From positions 1 through 64,000 of the forward strand of contig JAJIRX010000876.1 in assembly GCA_023853785.1 (NCBI GenBank): DNA of 64,000 bases, written 5' to 3'. Below are positions 13,421 through 24,130 of the stretch, piece by piece (the stretch's first letter is position 1; the number at the start of each line of letters is the position of its first letter). The notes under the pieces are model-generated. The model ran no database searches. It saw nothing but the letters and a program-made list of their open reading frames with translations, and had not been told where the DNA came from. The DNA comes from Psilocybe azurescens (Eukaryota; Basidiomycota; Agaricomycetes; Agaricales; Agrocybaceae). Made by a program: the position numbers and the translations under genes.

Positions 13421-14166
13421 CAGTCGGATTCATAGGAGATAATTTGAAAATTACGTCGTCTCAGATCGTATAGAAATTCGGATGTAAACGCGACCTTAGA
13501 CATGACTACATCCCAAGAACGTGAGGTGGGTATGACCGTGCCAAGTGTCTAGGTCTATTTTAGGAAGGTTGCTGCCGGGCCACTTGAAAATTGAAGTGAA
13601 CAAAGCAGGTTCAAAAAGCGGTTCTTCCGAGTAGTAGAGGCGAATAAAAGAGATATACGCATCGCTGAATCTCAGGGAGACGATACATGTCGTACGACCA
13701 AGTCGATAGTCGGACATAGTCACTCGATAGTGTGGGCGTTAATTTTCTTCAATGTTGATCTATAAATAGACCTAGAAAATATTTGGTGTGATTGCGGATG
13801 TGAATTGCTATGCTATGTAACTGCGGAAAGGTAATCAAGAAGAAAAATAACCCACCGGAATGGACTTATGGTTTATGTGGTTTCGAGGTGCAAAAGGATG
13901 GATGAAATGACTTATGTCAAAGGTATAAGTAATGTCACTTGGTAACCGAGTGCTCATCATACACATCACAAGTGACTACGGTAAAAGATGTAGAAAATGA
14001 AGTTCGGCGCTGATAATGTCCATGTATCGAGAAATAAAGTAATTAAAAACGAAGGGAAAGTGAGGGGTAATAGGTTCCCTGAGCAAAGAAAAACGAAAAT
14101 TGTAACGGTGTGACTGTGGAGTCGTTGTGTTGTCGCTCTCCAAATGGGGTATTTTGCGTTTGTCAT

Positions 14167-14608
14167 TTAGACAAGGGCGGCAACGAGCCCTGCGACGATT
14201 CCTAGTGCGGCAACGCCATTTACTCCGTTGGCCAAGGCGCCGCTGCCTCCAGTGCCCGATGGATTGATAGCACTGCTGGCTGCCGACGATGCGCTAGACA
14301 GTACTGAAGAGGCGTTTGCTGCCACAGAGCTCGCAGCAGAGCTCGCAGCGCTGATTTGCGACGAGAGTGCGGGAACTTAAAGAGGAAAGGGAGGACGAGG
14401 CTGCCGAGGCGGCTGAGGATGCTGCAGAGGATGCAGCACTATTTGTTTTAAACGTTAGAAAGAGGATTAACATAAGACTGCTGGAGAAAATATACCTCGA
14501 AGCAGAGGAGGCGGCGGCGCTGGGAGTCGACGAGGCCACTGGGCTAGTGGAGGTTTGCGCATATGCAGCAAGTGCAAAGAAGGAGAGGGTGACAATGGAG
14601 AGTCTCAT
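14167..14608 (-). CDS. Small secreted Ser/Ala-rich GPI-type surface protein, second copy
   Basis: Exon 1 (14496-14608) encodes the signal peptide MRLSIVTLSFFALAAYAQ and a Thr/Ser-rich start. Exon 2 ends in a GPI-type tail (SGTGGSGALANGVNGVAALG, then AGLVAALV) that parallels the gene at 12859-13302. Two acceptors are possible. An acceptor ending at 14439 gives a Ser/Ala-rich stretch (SAASSAASSAASAASS) but leads into the wrong frame before the tail. An acceptor ending at 14351 keeps phase and gives an intact 98-residue protein. Either the longer form carries a one-base shift or splicing is alternative. Both readings have the same ends, so the surface-protein call does not depend on the choice. 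Confidence 0.72.
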
Positions 14609-14691
14609 CGTGTCTTTTTGCTTTATTTTTTGGGGGTATGTAAGTGAGAACAAAGAAGCAGGAATATGGGGTTCAGTTTAGAAACCTTTCG

Positions 14692-14698
14692 CTTTATA
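14692..14698 (-). promoter_or_regulatory. TATA box of the GPI-type gene at 14608
   Basis: TATAAAG lies 84 bp before the ATG on the minus strand. Confidence 0.55.
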
Positions 14699-15763
14699 TG
14701 CTTTTTGAACATGGGCCTTCACATGACGTCGGGCATTGCGTCAAATGCTATGTAAGGTCGAAGGTGCTTCACACATCAACATTCTAATGAATGGTGATGC
14801 AACGGTACTGCCGATCATTATTCCAGAGCGGCGTGTACCAGGCTATATTTAGACGCTATTTCTAGCGCTAGATGCCACACAATTAATACACTGTATGGCC
14901 TGATTCTTGTAGCTCATTGTCATTGACGTTAGTTAAAAGAGTATTATCGCGACCGTCAGCCATCGATCTATGCTGCCACAGATATTTTGTTGCAACTGGT
15001 AAATCGAGATATGCTGATGACGCAATCAACGCACAGAAAGAGAGGTTGCCAAGTGGGGCCGAATACCGGCAGCCCCACGACTGTAGCTGTCTTGATCGGA
15101 ATTTAGGGCACAAATCTCTACTGGTGCGAATGGAAGGGTTTGAAAAGATAGAAGATTGGGAAGATCACACTTATTCAGTAATTGTGAACGTTATTGCGCC
15201 ATAATTTGTAGCCCCTATGGCAGCTGTTGGACAGTCGGGATATCCCGTTCATGGGAAGTCAAACGTATTCCATTTCTTAGAGGATTTATATCTTCCGAAG
15301 ACGTCACTGTATATCTACTTTGAACTGGGTTATGGCTTCCTTAAACTCCGATACAGACTGCTAACAAGTTAGTTGAGGGTATATACTCTTTTAAGCTGCT
15401 GGCATCCGCACAGATAGCGCCGCTCGGGTAAGGAAAATGTATTTTGGTACTTCAAATTTGGGGTGGTGGTCATAATCATGGCGCGTAGTAACCGCTTAAT
15501 TATAGGGGCCTTACTCATCTCCTGCTCAAATTCCTAACCCCAACTCTACTAGGAAATCGAACATGTTAATCTCAAATGGATCACCCACAACGCCTTTAGT
15601 TTACTCTCCTTATTCCAGTCAAGAAACATTACGATGTTGGCAAACCGCCAGTCACGCTGATAAGGATGTAGGTCAACAACGTCAAACATCAGATACTAAA
15701 CGTGATCAAACGGTGAGACGCGAACTCTTTAAGCCTTTCACTTCTGTAAACTCGATCGCAGTA
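14699..15763. other. Intergenic, upstream region of ARPC5
   Basis: No supported gene. The frame running into ARPC5 from 15563 is open but lacks conservation; the family N-terminus matches the ATG at 15764. Confidence 0.4.
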
Positions 15764-16563
15764 ATGGACACCGCATTCCGCAAGATTGATATCGATATCT
15801 ACGACGAAGATGTGCTCCAGGAGTCGGAGCTGTATGAGGCAGATCCTCGCGATCCTGCAGAGGTGCTTGAAGATGCGAAGCAGAGAGCGGGTCATGTTAG
15901 GAGTTTGCTTGCAAAGTGAGTACTTGTTCCTACAACTGTTCTACCTTTCAGCGCGATGAGGAACAAGAAATGAGACTGGTCTTCATTTGCTTTGGAGCCT
16001 CGTCGGAGTTGGCTGTGACTGTGTAGCAACTGCGCAGTTTGAGTGTGCTTCATTTGTGGATCTGTGGAGCGATGGTCAAGGTCGAGATACTAACACACCG
16101 CGTACCTCTGATAGAAACGATATCCCAGGCGCTCTCACCGTGATTCTTGATAATGCACCATACGGACCTAATGTCGACGACGCCAAGGTGAGTTCGTGTC
16201 TCATATTTCTTTTACCATGTTCTTGAAATGCACACCTATCTGTGAAGATCATAACCCTCCAAACACTGTTGACTATTCTTAACACCGACCAAATCCGCTG
16301 ACATTCCAGGGGTGATCAAAGCCCTGTCACTCGACACCCAAGACACCTTGATGAAGTATTTGTATAAGGGCATGGCTATGCCTGGTTGGGGAGATATTAG
16401 CGGGAGTGTTCTGCTGGGTTGGCACGAAAAGGTGAGTTAATGTCATGAATGGTTCGCGTTATGTCTGAACTATCTGCATCTAAACTTATTCATTTCTTAG
16501 TTGACGGAAGTAGCGGGTGTAGGTTGCATTGTGCGAACGATGACCGATCGCAGGATTGTATAA
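15764..16563 (+). CDS. ARC15: Arp2/3 complex subunit 5 (p16-Arc), one-base shift in exon 3
   Basis: Four exons: 15764-15915, 16115-16187, 16248-16431 and 16501-16563. The protein (about 156 residues) is the smallest Arp2/3 subunit, a scaffold for branched actin nucleation at cortical patches. Family landmarks are clear: MDTAFRKIDIDIYDEDVLQE at the start, then DIPGALTVILDNAPYGP, ITLQTLLTILN, DTLMKYLYKGMAMPGWGD, SGSVLLGWHEKLTEVAG and CIVRTMTDRR at the end. Exon 3 has one base too many: ITLQTLLTILN and DIPGVIKAL lie in different frames, with the shift at 16285-16293 (around ACCGACCAAAT). Removing one base restores the expected length. The gene is normally single-copy and important, so a sequence error is more likely than inactivation. 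Intron 1 is 199 bp, the other two 60 and 69 bp. Confidence 0.9.
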
Positions 16564-16642
16564 ATTGTCGTATGACCATTAGCCCGACATTGGATGTGGA
16601 ATATGGAAATTCAAATGGATAACGATGTCATCCTTTCTCTTA

Positions 16643-17040
16643 GAAAAAGCTCAATCAGAGACCAAAGTTGAGTCGCCCATGTCCCACTCAACAGCTAACT
16701 CCGCCGCTTTGGCGAAACCAACTCGTGCGCGAAATGCAGAACAGGAAACAGGAAACGACAGAAGACACTTCGAGTAATTCGTATTTGCACGCCCAGCCTG
16801 GAAGGGACACGCGAGCTTGAGGACCATTTTGAGCGGAAAGGAACACACTGCGATTCTGATGAACTACATATTGAAGACGAAACGACTGTCACACCAGGTG
16901 AAGTACCAATAAATCGTATAGAAGCAGTTACTAGCGTCACAGATAGAACTCGGGACTGCCCAGTTCCACTCGAGCACACCGAAATCTCCATTCAATGGAT
17001 ATCGGAAATTGCATCCATCCTCACCACCTCCGAAAACTGA
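16643..17040 (+). pseudogene. Coding-like remnant of unknown gene
   Basis: A protein-like reading ends at a TGA at 17038-17040 with VPINRIEAVTSVTDRTRD and ISIQWISEIASILTTSEN. The 5' half (MSHSTANSAALAKPTRARNA) is in another frame, with the change near 16763. There is no recognisable family, no clear start and no intron. It may be a C-terminal fragment of a decayed gene between ARPC5 and the F-box gene. Confidence 0.22.
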
Positions 17041-17430
17041 GCAAAATCGACAACTGTGTCCCGACATACAACAAGTCGCTCGTCAGAAAGAACAACAATA
17101 GACATAATTTAAGAAGAGAACAACAAAGTTGAGTCACTACAGCGATCACGGAGTCGATGAATGAAATCTAACGATATCTGACGATATCCCCATACCTGCC
17201 TGCATACCCGGACTGCGTGTAATTACCGTCACGATGACTCCGACATTAGGCGTTAAGTCTGAATCCTATTCTTGTCGAGGCACACAGTTGGGCAGAGCTG
17301 GACCCGCGTATACTATCAAAAGCTTGACCATTCCTGTGCCTTTCTTTTCCAACATCTCATAACTTGTCTTCTCGACTTTGGCACCCTTCTCATAAATTCT
17401 CTACCTCAAACAAGGCCGCTTCCAACTCTC

Positions 17431-18300
17431 ATGGGCCAAAATAACTCTTCTCGTCGTACTCATAGATTTTTCCTGCGGAAAAGCTTCAGTAAGAAAGCGG
17501 GATCGTCGCTCCCTCAATCAGCTGATGATTTATCGTTCCCGATCGAACTTCCGTCTTCACCTCCGTCTTTGCCAGTCGAGCTCATTCTCCACTTCATCTC
17601 GTTCATGAATCTGAAAACACTTATATCTTCCCGACGAGTTTGCAAAGAATGGCAGAACATTATCCCTTTTGCGGATCTGCACCCCACTCGAAGACGTCTA
17701 TACCTACTCTTCTGTAGCATGGTCCGCCATCGTCGCTTTACCGAAACCCGCAAATGGACAGCGAACCATCTCAAGCCATTCGATCGAGAATGTTATCTCG
17801 AATCCTTGCTATCCCAATACAACGCTATTCCAGAGGAATTCCGGGTATGGATCCTTGAATGGCCAGCGAAGCTCGCAGTAGGGTGTATGTGGCCTGGTCT
17901 TCCGTTCACGTCTTGTCAGGTGACGAGCTTTGAGCGGCGGTATGGGGTTAATTGGATGGGGTATACGCCTCCTCAACTATCTGCGATTGTTTATCGACAC
18001 GGAAGGCATGAGCGGGAGGTGAAGTATATACCTGGGTTGTTGCTTTGGAGAGACGACTTCCATACGCATTGGCTGGTCTTCGAGGAGGAAGCTGATCTTT
18101 TCGGAAGAGTGTTTATTCTGGAGTGTGGTAAAGACGAATCGCCCTCAATCATCCCGGCCAGTCACAACAAGGAGCCGGGGACATGGCACGAGGACTGGAT
18201 AGCTTATCAACAACACCAGTGGGAAGATTTCTTGGACACGGCTTCGCGCTACGAAATTAGGGAACTGCGTGAGAGGGAGAGGGTAGAAACAGAGGAGTAA
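17431..18300 (+). CDS. F-box protein
   Basis: An intact 289-residue single-exon frame. After a basic N-terminus (MGQNNSSRRTHRFFLRKSFS) comes an F-box at about residues 50-90: SLPVELILHFISFMNLKTLI then SSRRVCKEWQNIIPFADLHP. F-boxes bind Skp1 in SCF ubiquitin ligases, and the rest of the protein selects the substrate. The C-terminal part (ILEWPAKLAVGCMWPGLPF and a Trp-rich region) is of a type common in mushroom F-box proteins but has no domain I can name. The frame is open further upstream to 17272; I chose 17431 because the longer start adds only low-quality residues. Confidence 0.72.
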   Translation: MGQNNSSRRTHRFFLRKSFSKKAGSSLPQSADDLSFPIELPSSPPSLPVELILHFISFMNLKTLISSRRVCKEWQNIIPFADLHPTRRRLYLLFCSMVRHRRFTETRKWTANHLKPFDRECYLESLLSQYNAIPEEFRVWILEWPAKLAVGCMWPGLPFTSCQVTSFERRYGVNWMGYTPPQLSAIVYRHGRHEREVKYIPGLLLWRDDFHTHWLVFEEEADLFGRVFILECGKDESPSIIPASHNKEPGTWHEDWIAYQQHQWEDFLDTASRYEIRELRERERVETEE

Positions 18301-18684
18301 AATACAGTGATATGGGGCTATCTATCAACGCCGTCGAGATTAACCTCGGAGGGCAGCCTGGATGGGATCTTCCTTGTGCGCCTTGGATCAAGCGGGATGA
18401 GGACGTATTTGTGCGGTTTTTGATGGCTGCTCTTGATTAAGTTTTATAGCATTTGCACTGGGATACATGTGAATATCACTGAAATGTCTAACCAATGTGG
18501 CAGAAGGGAGTTTAAAACGATGATTGACAAGCTGTAGTATGTATGCTATGTACAGGACAAGGTGAGATACACGTGAACATTACTGAAGTATTTGATCGTC
18601 GGAGCACGAGTTTAAACGATGGTTGATGAGCTGTACAAGATATGGTTCACTTCCGGTTCCACTACTATAGGTCTACAGGTTACA
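18301..18684. other. Intergenic between convergent genes
   Basis: Short AT-rich spacer. It contains a local imperfect duplication: an ATACATGTGAATATCACTGA-type stretch at about 18460 recurs in diverged form at about 18570, each followed by a related GTTTAAA..GATG..GTTGA segment. Confidence 0.4.
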
Positions 18685-20098
18685 TTAGACCAGTGAAGTA
18701 TGATTTATGGTATCGTATGTGGGAGGAAGGTCGACGATATCCGAGCGGGCGGTAGGTTGCGGTATAACATTGCCACTGTCTGTGTGTACTACAAATATTT
18801 GTGGAGGCTCACTGGCTCTGGAGTTCTCGGCCTCCGCAATAGCGTGTTTGTCGTCCTCAGGCACGCTAAAGGGTATGGAAGGGGAAGGAGTGAACAAAGC
18901 ATAGTCGGCGAGTAGGTCCAGAGAGCGTTTACGTCGATTCTTCCTTGAACGGCGACGATAGAGACAAATTCCGCTAATTAGCAAGCTAACGATTATGCCT
19001 GTACCTCCCAGTACAAGACCAATCACTAACATATGGTCAATAGTGGGCATGCTGTGAACCTGCACCGCTTGAGTCACAGTTCTTGCGAAGGAGTGTTCGA
19101 CAGAGCGGTAGTTAAGCTTGGGAGCGGTGGGATTGGGGCCAGGTCAACCTGCGATGTTCCATTGTGGACAATGATATCGCTCACGGCGAGAGGAGATGTT
19201 TGATTTGTACCTAAGAACACGACGTGGAGAGTATGTTTGCCTAGTGGATATTGTGGGGTCTGTAAAATGACTTGATTTGCCAGAAAGGGTGTAAGGCTGG
19301 TCGCAGTGCTTGTTACAGTCAAGTTGGCAGGGTCTCCTCCGTCAATTGTGTACATGGCGGATGAAGCAGCGTGGCCGTAAGCTTCGTTATCAAAAAGACC
19401 ACGAAGAGTCAGTGAATACCCTAAGAGTGCAATTAAAATAAATGAAATAAGCACTGCATTACATCTGGGAGAATCGCACTCGAGATATACCACATACCAG
19501 TGAAATCAAAGTCCAAAGCTGAGCCCGGAAAAAGAGCGAATGTGTTAGGATCCGCAGGTCCCAATTTAATAGACGGGTCTCCAGGAAAATAAACGAAGTC
19601 CTCAGAAGTAATATTTGGAGAGGGGTTATATTGGATGTAGTCAAAGTAGACTGGGTTAGACTGGTTGCCGAATACTGTAACATTTAGCTCATGGTATCCG
19701 TCGACATCTGGGAATCCAGAACAAGTGGCTGTAGGATTCAGGCTGCCAGCTTGCGGGGGTCTCCCTGTCTATCAGGGTCCTGCCATCAAGAGTACAGGAG
19801 TAGTCCGACCCAGCTTTGTCGATCAGGAAAACAGTTACGTCGGTTCCTGTTTATATGACCGAGGATTGTTGGATTAGTAAGGACAGCAGATGTGTTTTGT
19901 CTGTCTGCTCACCACTGTATGCGTAAAAAATGACGTCGTAACCGTCGCCGAGTGCAATGTCCTGTAGAGAGGGCTTCCATAGCCTGCAAAGACATCAGTA
20001 TTATTCGCAACAATCCATCCATCCCCGTAAACTATATCCTGTTCACTGTCGTCAACATAAACCATCCTCGTGGTGCCACCAGTGGCCTCCTGGGCCAT
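18685..20098 (-). CDS. Single-pass membrane protein with beta-rich extracellular domain, frameshifted
   Basis: The N-terminal segment (YVDDSEQDIVYGDGWIV, then YGSPLYRTLHSAT) and the GTDVTVFLID ... DYSCTLDG block match a layout common in mushroom surface proteins: tandem jelly-roll-like extracellular modules. A second module follows an intron (donor GTATGT near 19492). Then comes a transmembrane helix (MLVIGLVLGGTGIIVSLLIS), a basic stop-transfer stretch (YRRRSRKNRRKR) and a cytoplasmic tail ending PPTYDTINHTSLV. An intron of about 69 bp between about 19871 and 19913 splits SG|TDV. The frame shifts near 19942, 19737 and between 19080 and 19180. The first fits a missing G in a short run, so these may be sequencing errors, but three in one gene leave real decay possible. 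No signal peptide is seen; the first exon may be missing. Confidence 0.55.
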
Positions 20099-20801
20099 GG
20101 TATCGTGCTAGTAAGGCGTTGAGAAGGGAAAAACTGTGGATGAGGGGTAAGCAGCTGATTATATATACGCTAGCAGGTTGAGACTGACACACGTCCTGTG
20201 CTGTATGACAACCCCATCACCAAAGTGGAATGATACTGATAAGTCTCTGCAACGCTAGTTCTTACACTGGATTGTGCCAACTTGGTGTGATATTGTCACA
20301 CCAACTCCGGCTCGGGCATCTGCGCTATCTATTATAACTGGCATATCTATAGATTTTATCGAGTAGCTGGGCTCTACTTCCTTTCCTATCTTTTGACTCC
20401 AATGTACACAATGTTGACAGCCAATATGGACGCTTGTCGTTCGGACATTGATGCTATAATTAGGCGCCTGGTTTCAATTGATGGGAAGCAATTTCTTACT
20501 ACTCATGCTCAAAAATCGTCCGTTCCTTGTACCGTAATCTCAAGTACACATACCCTATCATTTATCCACAACAATCCCTTGATTCTGTCTTTGCCTTCTA
20601 GTCCAGGCAATCAGTATGAACGCGAGATAATAACAGAACAGCCTGAGAGCGCTTCAAATCACGATTCCATCAAGAAGCAATCACAATCACCCTTATTTAG
20701 CATGTTGAATGGACATTAAAATATTATTTGATATGAGAAATGGATATCTATAAGGACCAAGCAAGACACCGTCTGTGAACCAAACCTGAAGCTCATTTTT
20801 A
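20099..20801. other. Intergenic
   Basis: A 108-residue plus-strand frame at 20393-20719 has no motif and an unstructured composition, so I do not call it a gene. No other signal is seen. Confidence 0.3.
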
Positions 20802-22344
20802 TCAATAAGGGAGCTTTTCAGGATGTCCACCCCCACACACATACTCCAAAACGTCTTCGACGCCCCATTTAGTCCACATAATCCTCAAACCAGTGAGCTC
20901 TTCAAGGAAAGACATCCGTTCACCGACATCGGAGTTGCATTTCGTGAGATCAAGAACTTTGACTGGCTTCCCGGCGTTTCTACGTGAGTTCAAAAAGTCA
21001 AAAATTGGGGAACTGTCTTGAAAATAGGATGGAAGCATTAAATCAAGCATGACGGTATGAAGTTCGGGCATGATAAGCCCCAATGATTCTTCTTGAACAT
21101 CAAGAATATAACGAATGGTTCTTTCATCTGTGTCGAAAGTCTGGAGAGAGGGAAGAACTGCTCGGAGGTAGGAAATGAAGGTGGCCAATAGGTCGGACGG
21201 TGGATAGAGACATTTGGTCCCCAAAACAGTGACCTTCTTAAGACAAGAAAACGAAAATGTTTCGAAGAAGATATCGTGTACATAATGAGGAAATGGTTCC
21301 GTTGACCATCCCGTTGTTGACGACAGGGATACTTCGATATAATTTTGTCCTTCAGAGTAAGGTTCATCTTTGAAGGACACTGTTTTCGAAGCACAGGCCA
21401 CGGATATCTTGGTCGTGCCATAGAATTCGAGGTAGCGTTCCACAAATTGGGCGAGCCCTTGAAAGGAATCTTTCAGGATGTTTTTAGCCATATCATCTTT
21501 CGAGATGTGGGTGCAACCAAAAATAAAGAGCAGTTGGAAGGAACCTCTAGACGTCGTATGAAAATGGCGCCGGCCCGAAGATCTGATAATAGAATGCGGA
21601 TATGGTTGAGTTTCGAGAGCTGGGCGGTGGGGAGGTTTTGGCTGGCATCGGTGGCAGCATAACGGTTCAAAATCCTGTCGATGCGAAGAAATTCCAATTG
21701 TGTCATCACCTTGACAGCGTCCAAAAGTTCGTGGAGTGTAAATTTTGCTTCAATAGTTATAGAGCATAAATTGGCCAACCAAGGGGCTTGAGAACTGAAC
21801 TTGTAGTATTCGGCCTTGAATCTGAGCAACGAAGGGGCGTTATTATTGAAGAGTGGCCTATTTTGGGAAGCTTGAATTTTGTCGAAGCCAGACAAAGAGA
21901 GATCTAGCTCGATTAACCGAGGTGCATTACGATACAACGCGTCCCATTGCTGTGGTGTGGTCTTTTCGGCTGCCATAGTAACTTTCAGTATTTCGATTTG
22001 GTCCCAGGAGTTTCTGAGGACCTGGAAAAGAAGTTGCAAGTGTGTTTCGGATAAAGTTGAACGTCTGTAGTCCTGATCCACATCGATGCACTTCCCGCCC
22101 GCCGGAGTACTTCCCTTGCCCAACTATCCGTCCCTTGCCAACGGAAATAATCGAAGTCCATTAATCTAGCCCATAACGATGGCGACGTTAGAGTAAGTTC
22201 GCGCCAACTGTGGCAAACTTGGGATGCATTCTGCGTGTACCACAACGCACTGTTAGCTTCCTTTTCAAACATGTTCGCATTCATCCGTAGGATAGTCAAA
22301 AGAATGTCGTGATTCAATTTGAGTATTGGAGAGCTCATGCACAT
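20802..22344 (-). CDS. F-box/LRR-like protein, paralog of the gene at 32035, two apparent indels
   Basis: It starts at MCMSSPILKLNHDILLTILR; the F-box spans residues about 8-60 (NASQVCHSWRELTLTSPSLW follows). The remainder aligns along its whole length with the intact gene at 32035-33618: VLRRAGSASMWIRTTDV, then WDALYRNAPRLIELDLSLSG (paralog: WNALFRPAPLLKELGLYISG), then LDLTKCNSD near the end. Frames change near 22060 and near 21525. Each is repaired in principle by one base in a short T run, and the paralog confirms that both halves belong together. SCF adaptor role inferred from the F-box. The stop is at 20802-20804. Confidence 0.7.
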
Positions 22345-22763
22345 TGTTCCAAGCGACAGAGATTCCAGAGTAACAAGAGTTCGCTTATGGGTATGACTGA
22401 CAAGAGCAAGTTGAAATATGGAAAATCGGATGTCCTTTCTTCGGACAGAAAGGTTCCCACGGTTTGTACCAATGCTTCTCACGCTTCAGAGCAAGATATT
22501 CATTTACTAGGATTTTACTAGAACAGATACGATCTCCTAGTTTTACTGCTGTCGAATTTTCAAATATTGAAGTTGAAATTGAGATTGAAGAACATTTTTG
22601 TCTCCTTGAATTGTGCCATAGTAAAATGTACCATATGTATCATTTCAGTTTTATTTAATTCACTACGGTTTCTCTTGAATTACTACACATTTTAATCCTA
22701 AATCCATGGTTTGCAAGAAATGGATAAAGAGGAGTCCACCGGAATTGTACAAAACACCGTTAA

Positions 22764-23266
22764 TTACAATGCCTTATTGCAGGAGAATGACTCGACATTA
22801 TCGTAAAGGGAAGGGTTGGGGAGCGACTTGACGGTTCCAGATAGCGTAGTTCCCGGTCCCTCACAACCTTGGAATCTAGGCAAACGGACGAGAGATTAGA
22901 CAAGAAATTCTAAATGACTTCAAAAATTATGATATGCACCCAAAGAATGTGCAAGTAAATCCGGTGCCTATGAGGACACTCTCCGCCCTGTCAAGCCAAT
23001 TCCCGGGGAGCGTGCTGCAAACGGCTTGGACGAGGCTATCGGGAGAATATGCTGCCCCAGTCAAGTTGACGTCGTCGAAGAAAACAACAGATAGCTCGGC
23101 AAGATCAGTCTGTCGGGTACAGAAAAATATATTAATAATAGTAATAGGCAGTGGTAGTCGAGTGCGCTCAGAAACTCACGCGAGTTTCAATCACGGCCGA
23201 CTGTGCAGACAGTGCAGAAGCGGTGATAGCCAAAAGGATGCTGGTAAACTTGGCAGTGAAGTACAT
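22764..23266 (-). CDS. Small secreted beta/gamma-crystallin-like protein, copy A (inverted)
   Basis: Three exons (23180-23266, 22940-23109, 22764-22875) encode an intact 122-residue protein. Signal peptide MYFTAKFTSILLAITASALS is followed by a mature domain with four Cys. FFDDVNLTG and FFGFQGCEG each fit the Greek-key motif (aromatic, x4, large residue, x, Gly), and DRAESV and DNVESFSC resemble the conserved serine corners, so a beta/gamma-crystallin-like fold is inferred. NLTG is a possible N-glycosylation site. This copy is inverted relative to the other five and differs slightly at the end of exon 1 (IETR for IEAR). It has a TATA box and flanking DNA shared with the others. The function is unknown; secretion is well supported. 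Confidence 0.88.
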
Positions 23267-23355
23267 GATTGATAGTTGAGAATGAAGGCTGTTTGGAAGC
23301 TTGTTGATTTAGCTAGTGATTGAACTGCTGAAGACCTGAACAGAAAACGGGCGCT

Positions 23356-23362
23356 CTTTATA
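23356..23362 (-). promoter_or_regulatory. TATA box of copy A
   Basis: TATAAAG on the minus strand, about 95 bp before the ATG, in a block conserved among copies A-E. Confidence 0.65.
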
Positions 23363-24130
23363 CCATTTAACACTGAAAGAAGATCGGTCACCAGTTCTGT
23401 GAGGCACTGTCTGAACTCAGCTCGCATATCAAACTGAAAAGAATATTAGAAGACAGTTCGACGGCGAATTACTGGATCAATAAATTGTATGGATAGTTGA
23501 TATGCACGAGTCACTCGCTCAGCTTAGGGTGCCTCTGTGTCTACCAACATTACTATAGTTTCGTACGATCTGAAAGGTAAAGCTCCGATTAATGTGGACT
23601 CTAACGTCACGGAGAAATTGAAGCAACATGTCTTGTCGATATGTTCCTTGAATTATTAGTCAGAGTGACAGTGAAAGGTGCTAATATTAGCCAAGTACAA
23701 CATCTAATCGACTGTAAGCCCGTATTCTCACTGAATGTTGAAATTTCCACTCTTATTTCATTTCTAGACTAATCACGACCTTCATACGTTTGAAAAATTT
23801 GCTCAATACCAGGACTAGAAACCATGCTCCAAATGTTATTCAGGAACGACAATATATTCATAGAAGACTTTGACCGCGACAAATTTAGTAAATGTTCTAT
23901 ATGTAGTTATTGACAGGCGTTTCTCCCGAAATCTTCTCCCGAGAGATCCTTCTTAGCTCTGGCCCACGAGTAGACAGCTTAATCCATGCCACTCGAATCT
24001 TGAAACTGTTGCTATTTATTACATTCCTTGAAAGCCGCGAGAGATGCCAGTACATGATAACTTATCTATTGGCATCCATAATCGTTTGGTTCTGAACGAA
24101 AGCGAACTGCACGGATACGGAGTAATTCGT

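Larger units (their letters stand above)
22470..24130 (-). repeat. Inverted copy of the secreted-protein repeat unit
   Basis: The downstream flank (22.5-22.76 kb) and upstream flank (23.27-24.13 kb) of copy A match, in reverse orientation, the flanks of copies C-F. Examples are the block with TCTTCTCCCGAGAGATCC at about 23930 and the GTTCTGAACGAAAGCGAACT block near 24090. The whole unit was therefore duplicated, not only the gene. Confidence 0.8.

Noticed and set aside
14367..14681. Plus-strand Glu/Ala-rich frame
   Set aside because: Antisense image of the Ser/Ala-rich GPI protein; the minus strand has signal peptide, splice sites and TATA box.
20393..20719. 108-residue plus-strand hypothetical protein
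   Set aside because: No motif, no upstream promoter signal, and composition like non-coding DNA.
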